Source of the DNA: Streptomyces sp. NBC_00461
GTDB lineage: Bacteria > Actinomycetota > Actinomycetes > Streptomycetales > Streptomycetaceae
DNA length: 64,000 nucleotides
NCBI RefSeq assembly: GCF_036013935.1
Contig: NZ_CP107902.1
Span: 8,899,001 to 8,963,000, forward strand
Direction: 5' to 3'
Shown: positions 60,680 through 64,000 of the stretch, in pieces
How positions within the stretch are numbered: position 1 is the stretch's first letter
Layout: each line of letters starts with the position of its first letter
Translations under genes and position numbers: made by a program
The notes under the pieces: generated by a model
Databases searched by the model: none
Seen by the model: the letters and a program-made list of their open reading frames with translations, nothing else
Told to the model about the DNA's origin: nothing

Positions 60680-62827
60680 CTAGCTCGTGAGGATGACCAG
60701 TTGGCGGGTCGCCCGGGTCATCGCCACATAGCGGTCGACCGCGCCTTCGACGCCGTCGCCGAACGCCTCCGGGTCGACGAGGACGACCAGGTCGAACTCG
60801 AGCCCCTTCGACAACTCGGGGGACAGGGACCGCACGCGGGGCGTCGCCCGGAACGTGGGGTCGCCGATGACGCAGGCGATCCCCTCGGTTTCCGCGGCGA
60901 GCCAGGTGTTGAGGATGGACTCCAGATCCGCGGCGGATCCGTGCAGGACGGGGATGTTGTTGCTGCGGATGGAGGTCGGGACGTTGGCGTCAGGCAGCGC
61001 GGCCCGGATGACCGGCTCGGCCTCGGCCATGACCTCTTCCGGCGTACGGTAGTTGATGCTCAGCGAGGCCACGTCGATCCGGTCGAATCCGACCCGCTCC
61101 AGGCGCTCCTGCCACGACTCCGTGAACCCGTGCCTGGCCTGGGCGCGGTCCCCGACGATGGTGAAGCTCCGGGACGGGCAGCGCAGCAGCAGCATCTGCC
61201 ACTCCGCGTCGGTCAGTTCCTGGGCCTCGTCGACGACGATGTGTGCGAACGGGCCGGCGAGCAGGTCGGGGTCGGTTTCGGGTGGGGTGTCCGCGTCGAC
61301 CAGGCTGTTCTGCAGGTCCTGCCCGGTCAGCATCGACATCAGCATGCCCTGCCAGTCGTCATCGGTCCTGATCAGGTTCTCGGTGACCTGGGCCCGGTAG
61401 GCGCGTTCGGCGGCGACCGAGGCCTCGTGGCGGCGCTTGCGCAGGGACGCCCGCGAGTCGCCGAGCCGCTGCCGTGCCGCGTCCAGCAGCGGCAGGTCCG
61501 ACGCCGTCCACGCCTGGGCGTCCGCGCGCTGCAGCTTCCGTACGTCGTCGGGGCCGAGCCAGGGAGCGCACATGCGCAGATAGGCGGGCACCGACCACAG
61601 GTCTCCCACGAGGTCGGCCGCTTCCAGCATCGGCCACGCGCGGCCGAGCGCCGCGTTCAGCCCCTCGTCGCGCCGCAGCACTCTGCGGAACAGCTCGGGC
61701 GGGACGTCGCCGGTGTACTTGTCTCGCAGGATCTCGACCAGCTTCTCCCAGACCTGGTCGCGCGCCTCGTTGTGCGGGGTGCCCGGTTCCGGGGCGTCGA
61801 AGGCCTCGGCCCAGTCGTTCGCGCTCAGCGGGATGTCGCTCAGGTCGACCGTGACCGTCAAGGGCTCGGTGGGCGGTTCCTCGTAGAACCTGACGGCCTT
61901 CTCGATCGCTTTCACCATGCCGGCGGACGACTTCAGGCGGGCCACGTCCGGGTCGGTCTCGACCGTCGCCGAGGCCCCTTCGGGGACGAGGTCCCGCAGG
62001 ATGCAGGTCTGCACACCCTCCTCTCCGAGGCTGGGCAGGACGTCGGAGACATAGGCCAGGTAGGGCCGGTGCGGACCGACGAACAGCACACCGCCGCGAC
62101 GGTGACCGAGACGAGGGTCGGCGTACAGGAGGTGGGCGGTGCGGTGCAGGGCGACGACGGTCTTGCCGGTGCCCGGGCCGCCGTCGACGACGAGGGCGCC
62201 GCGCGATCCCGCCCGGATGATGGCGTCCTGGTCCGCCTGGATGGTGGCGAGCACGTCCCGCATCCGGGACGACCGGTTGGCGCCGAGGCTGGCGACGAAC
62301 GCGGACTGGTCGTCGAGCGCCGCGTGCCCTTCGAGGCCGTCGGCGGTGAACACCTCGTCCCAGTAGTCGCTGATCCGGCCGCGGGTCCAGCGATACCGGC
62401 GGCGGCTGGCCAGCCCCATCGGACTGGCGTGGGTCGCCGCGAAGAAGGGCGCAGCCGCCGGGGAGCGCCAGTCGATCAGCAGTCGGCGGCCCTCGCTGTC
62501 GGTAAGGCCCAGTCGTCCGACGTACACGGGCTCGGGGTCGTCCGATGGGACCATGTGCCCGAGACACAGGTCCAGGCCGAAGCGGCGCAGGGTACGCAGC
62601 CGACTGTTCAGCCGGTGGACCTCGATGTCCCGGTCCATCGCCTCCTGGCCCATACCGGCGGGCGCCCTGAGCTCGGCGTCGAGGCGGTCGGACAGTTCGG
62701 CGATCGTCTGCTCGAGGCACTGGGCGATGGCTGCGAAGTGCTGCTCGTCGCGGCCGGTCAGCGCCGGGTCGGCCTTGGCGGAGAGGCGGTCGGGAAGATC
62801 GAACGCACTGGTGGTGAGGGGGTTCAT
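60680..62827 (-). CDS. helR: HelR, HelD-like ATPase that frees RNA polymerase from rifamycin
   Basis: The 715-residue SF1 ATPase has an N-terminal helical coiled coil (LEQTIAELSDRLDAELRA), GDW-type RLLIDWRSPAAAPFFAATHA, Walker A GGPGTGKT (216-223), VVDEAQELTDAEWQMLLLRC (Walker B), FTIVGDRAQARHGF, INYRTPEEVMAEAE and YVAMTRATRQLVILTS. HelR proteins bind RNA polymerase, push rifamycins off and restart transcription, giving rifampicin tolerance. The start at ATG 62825-62827 has GGAG 8 nt upstream. A rifamycin-associated element at 63047-63066 sits upstream, as described for helR genes, which strongly supports HelR over ordinary HelD. Confidence 0.92.
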   Translation of the reverse strand: MNPLTTSAFDLPDRLSAKADPALTGRDEQHFAAIAQCLEQTIAELSDRLDAELRAPAGMGQEAMDRDIEVHRLNSRLRTLRRFGLDLCLGHMVPSDDPEPVYVGRLGLTDSEGRRLLIDWRSPAAAPFFAATHASPMGLASRRRYRWTRGRISDYWDEVFTADGLEGHAALDDQSAFVASLGANRSSRMRDVLATIQADQDAIIRAGSRGALVVDGGPGTGKTVVALHRTAHLLYADPRLGHRRGGVLFVGPHRPYLAYVSDVLPSLGEEGVQTCILRDLVPEGASATVETDPDVARLKSSAGMVKAIEKAVRFYEEPPTEPLTVTVDLSDIPLSANDWAEAFDAPEPGTPHNEARDQVWEKLVEILRDKYTGDVPPELFRRVLRRDEGLNAALGRAWPMLEAADLVGDLWSVPAYLRMCAPWLGPDDVRKLQRADAQAWTASDLPLLDAARQRLGDSRASLRKRRHEASVAAERAYRAQVTENLIRTDDDWQGMLMSMLTGQDLQNSLVDADTPPETDPDLLAGPFAHIVVDEAQELTDAEWQMLLLRCPSRSFTIVGDRAQARHGFTESWQERLERVGFDRIDVASLSINYRTPEEVMAEAEPVIRAALPDANVPTSIRSNNIPVLHGSAADLESILNTWLAAETEGIACVIGDPTFRATPRVRSLSPELSKGLEFDLVVLVDPEAFGDGVEGAVDRYVAMTRATRQLVILTS

Positions 62828-63046
62828 GTCATCGGCTCCGATCTGAGGTCGTTCCCGCGGGGTCCTGCGACGCGCACAGGCGCAGCGGCAGCCGCACCGC
62901 GGCGCCGGGCGCGCGCGTCCGCGGCGCGAGTCCCGCCCGGGGCTCGACGTCACCGAGCGCCCCATGAACCGACAACAAAACACGCACTTCTTGGATCTCC
63001 CGTTTCCGCAGGTTCTGGCCTCGGCCTGCGATTCTGCGCCATGACC

Positions 63047-63066
63047 GGGGCCTTGCCGCAAGCCCC
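63047..63066. promoter_or_regulatory. Rifamycin-associated element (RAE)
   Basis: On the reverse strand it reads GGGGCTTGCGGCAAGGCCCC. The known RAE consensus is GGGGCTTGCGGCAAGCCCC, so this copy matches except for one extra G in the right arm. RAEs are cis elements found upstream of rifamycin-inactivating and helR genes in actinomycetes and are needed for rifamycin induction. It lies about 220 bp upstream of helR. Confidence 0.85.
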
Positions 63067-63081
63067 CCAGTGCGCTATACG
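63053..63081 (+). promoter_or_regulatory. Forward-strand promoter overlapping the RAE
   Basis: TTGCCG (63053-63058), 17 nt, TATACG (63076-63081) on the + strand is a near-consensus vegetative promoter whose -35 lies inside the RAE. It points away from helR. Transcription would start near 63088, right at the hairpin below. Confidence 0.5.
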
Positions 63082-63089
63082 TTGAAAGT

Positions 63090-63124
63090 GGCAAGGAGTG
63101 GAGAACTCCTTGCCTTTGCTTTTT
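63090..63124 (+). terminator. Rho-independent terminator / short hairpin RNA downstream of the RAE promoter
   Basis: GGCAAGGAGT-GGAGA-ACTCCTTGCC followed by TTTGCTTTTT is a perfect 10-bp stem with a T-rich tail on the + strand. No protein gene on that strand precedes it. With the RAE-overlapping promoter just upstream it would end a transcript of about 35 nt. Confidence 0.75.
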
Positions 63125-63251
63125 CACCGCCCGATACGCCTGACTTGCCCCTGCCCCTGCCCTTGCCCCTGCCCGACATGGCCGACGCGGCGGTGGCGAC
63201 GGTCGTCGACCGGTTGCCGGCGGGTTGCGTCCGCCGTCCTCGGCGACCGAG

Positions 63252-63842
63252 TCAGTCCGGCCGGCGTAGCCCCGCGATGAGGAGTTCGACCAGTCGGCGT
63301 GCGTCGTAGTGCGGATCGCTGTCCGCGCCCACGCAGAGGTTTCCGACGCCGCGCATGAGCTCGTAGGCCTCCAGGTCGGATCGAATCTCTCCCGACTCGG
63401 CTGCCGCGTCGAGGAGTTGGGTGCACACGGGCACGAGGCGGTCGAGGAAGTAGGCGTGCAGCGTGTCGAAGCCGGCGTTGTCGGACCGCAGCACGGCGGC
63501 GAGTCCGTGCTTGGTGACCAGGAAGTCCACGAAGAGGTTGATCCATTTCCCCAGAGCGGCGTGGGGGGTCGGACTGCTCGCCAGCAGGGCCGGACCGGCC
63601 TCGGCGCAGGCCTCCACCTGGTGCCGGTAGACGGCGATGATGAGGTCCGCTCTGGTCGGGAAGTGGCGGTAGATCGTGCCCAGCCCGACACCGGCCTCGG
63701 CCGCGATGTCCCGTACCGGTGCTTCCACGCCGGACGCGACGAAGACCGCGGCGGCCGCGTCGAGCAGGGTCTCCTTGTTGCGCCGGGCGTCCGCCCGCTT
63801 GGACCGGGCGGCCTGCCCCGCGCCCTCGCCGCTGTCGTTCAT
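63252..63842 (-). CDS. TetR-family transcriptional regulator
   Basis: The 196-residue protein is taken from ATG 63840-63842 (MNDSGEGAGQ), with GGAGG about 10 nt upstream. An in-frame ATG at 63921-63923 would place two operator-like dyads inside coding sequence, so it is rejected. The HTH reads TLLDAAAAVFVASGVEAPVR, DIAAEAGVGLGTIYRHFPTR. The C-terminal domain (HAALGKWINLFVDFLVTKHG; EAYELMRGVGNLCVGAD) matches TetR regulators with a SbtR-like end. It probably controls itself and a divergent gene beyond the window edge. Confidence 0.9.
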   Translation of the reverse strand: MNDSGEGAGQAARSKRADARRNKETLLDAAAAVFVASGVEAPVRDIAAEAGVGLGTIYRHFPTRADLIIAVYRHQVEACAEAGPALLASSPTPHAALGKWINLFVDFLVTKHGLAAVLRSDNAGFDTLHAYFLDRLVPVCTQLLDAAAESGEIRSDLEAYELMRGVGNLCVGADSDPHYDARRLVELLIAGLRRPD

Positions 63843-63875
63843 CGCGCCGCTGCCTCCATGCCTGGGCTTGTAAAG

Positions 63876-63914
63876 CGGAACAGTGTTCCGTATTGTTTCC
63901 GGAACGAGGTTCCG
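63876..63914. promoter_or_regulatory. Two TetR operators upstream of tetR
   Basis: CGGAACAGTGTTCCG (63876-63890) and CGGAACGAGGTTCCG (63900-63914) share CGGAAC/GTTCCG half-sites, and their centres lie 24 bp apart. The first is a perfect dyad. Such CGGAAC-type pairs are typical TetR sites, which supports the downstream start codon chosen for the regulator. Confidence 0.7.
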
Positions 63915-64000
63915 TTTGCTCATGATGCCAGAGCAAGGGGCCCGGAAACCACTGCGCGCGCACTGCCACCGCGCGCTGTCACCGCACGCACTGTCACCAC

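Larger units (their letters stand above)
62828..63251. other. helR upstream region
   Basis: The 424-bp gap between helR and the next tetR (same strand, convergent with nothing) holds the rifamycin-associated element, a good forward-strand promoter, and a strong forward-strand terminator (listed separately). No protein gene is apparent. A C/T-rich run of repeated TGCCCC units lies near 63147-63176 on the forward strand. Confidence 0.6.

Noticed and set aside
63098..63309. Small forward-strand frames with Pro/Leu/Cys repeats downstream of the RAE
   Set aside because: They start inside the terminator hairpin, have no ribosome-binding site of their own, and overlap the tetR 3' end; the repeats come from a TGCCCC run.
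62828..63691. Upstream extension of the HelR frame
   Set aside because: The added residues lie opposite the RAE and in antisense or alternative frame to the tetR gene and have no conserved sequence. The start at 62827 has a ribosome-binding site.
1..64000. Insertion sequences, tRNA or rRNA genes, phage integrase or att sites
   Set aside because: None was recognised. The several gene relics are explained by deletions, and no transposase or tRNA-like sequence was seen.

Overview
The window is very GC-rich, uses GTG starts often, and encodes families typical of filamentous actinomycetes: an XRE/DUF397/ATP-binding set, a DUF574 methyltransferase, many Tat or lipoprotein signals, and a kinase joined to a SpoIIE-type phosphatase. 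It is most likely a Streptomyces chromosome, in a region rich in regulators and accessory genes. All calls were made by reading the sequence; no database search was run.

Layout. 1-6.5 kb: a partial alpha/beta hydrolase, a DUF899 protein, small envelope proteins and a histidine kinase-receiver-phosphatase fusion that starts at a recombination scar. 6.2-13 kb: a cobalamin-themed block with a broken nickel/cobalt permease, precorrin-8X methylmutase (cobH), the methylmalonyl-CoA mutase operon mutA-mutB-meaB, and a cobalamin riboswitch driving cbtB without cbtA. 13-20.3 kb: housekeeping and regulatory genes (phosphatase, glutaredoxin, methyltransferases, cyclophilin, ATP-binding protein/XRE/DUF397) and a Rieske-oxygenase fragment. 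20.4-31.1 kb: a sugar-uptake and degradation locus (regulator, ABC transporter, hydroxyacid dehydrogenase, DUF2264, TIM-barrel isomerase, Tat-exported GH95-like enzyme). 31.3-34.2 kb: a MarR redox locus with azoreductase and nitroreductase sharing an operator motif. 34.3-48.5 kb: GlxA-type regulator with GAPDH, MFS exporter, LacI regulator divergent from a secreted beta-helix enzyme, secreted hydrolases and a VioB-like protein. 48.9-51.4 kb: NCS1 permease with GntR regulator. 51.5-52.5 kb: a second cobalamin riboswitch in front of a collapsed btuF/btuD remnant. 52.4-58.8 kb: an oleABCD-like beta-lactone/olefin cluster with an added acyl carrier protein and ketosynthase. 59-64 kb: SDR/TetR pair, the RNA-polymerase-protecting ATPase HelR behind a rifamycin-associated element, and another TetR gene.

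Three themes stand out. Cobalt/B12 acquisition looks partly decayed (nixA, cbtA and btuFCD broken or missing) while B12-dependent enzymes and two riboswitches remain. The ole-type cluster combines OleA-D with an ACP and an elongating ketosynthase in two divergent, translationally coupled operons, which may make an unusual beta-lactone or alkene. Upstream of helR the rifamycin-associated element overlaps a good promoter pointing away from helR, and that promoter runs straight into a perfect hairpin terminator, suggesting a very short unreported transcript.
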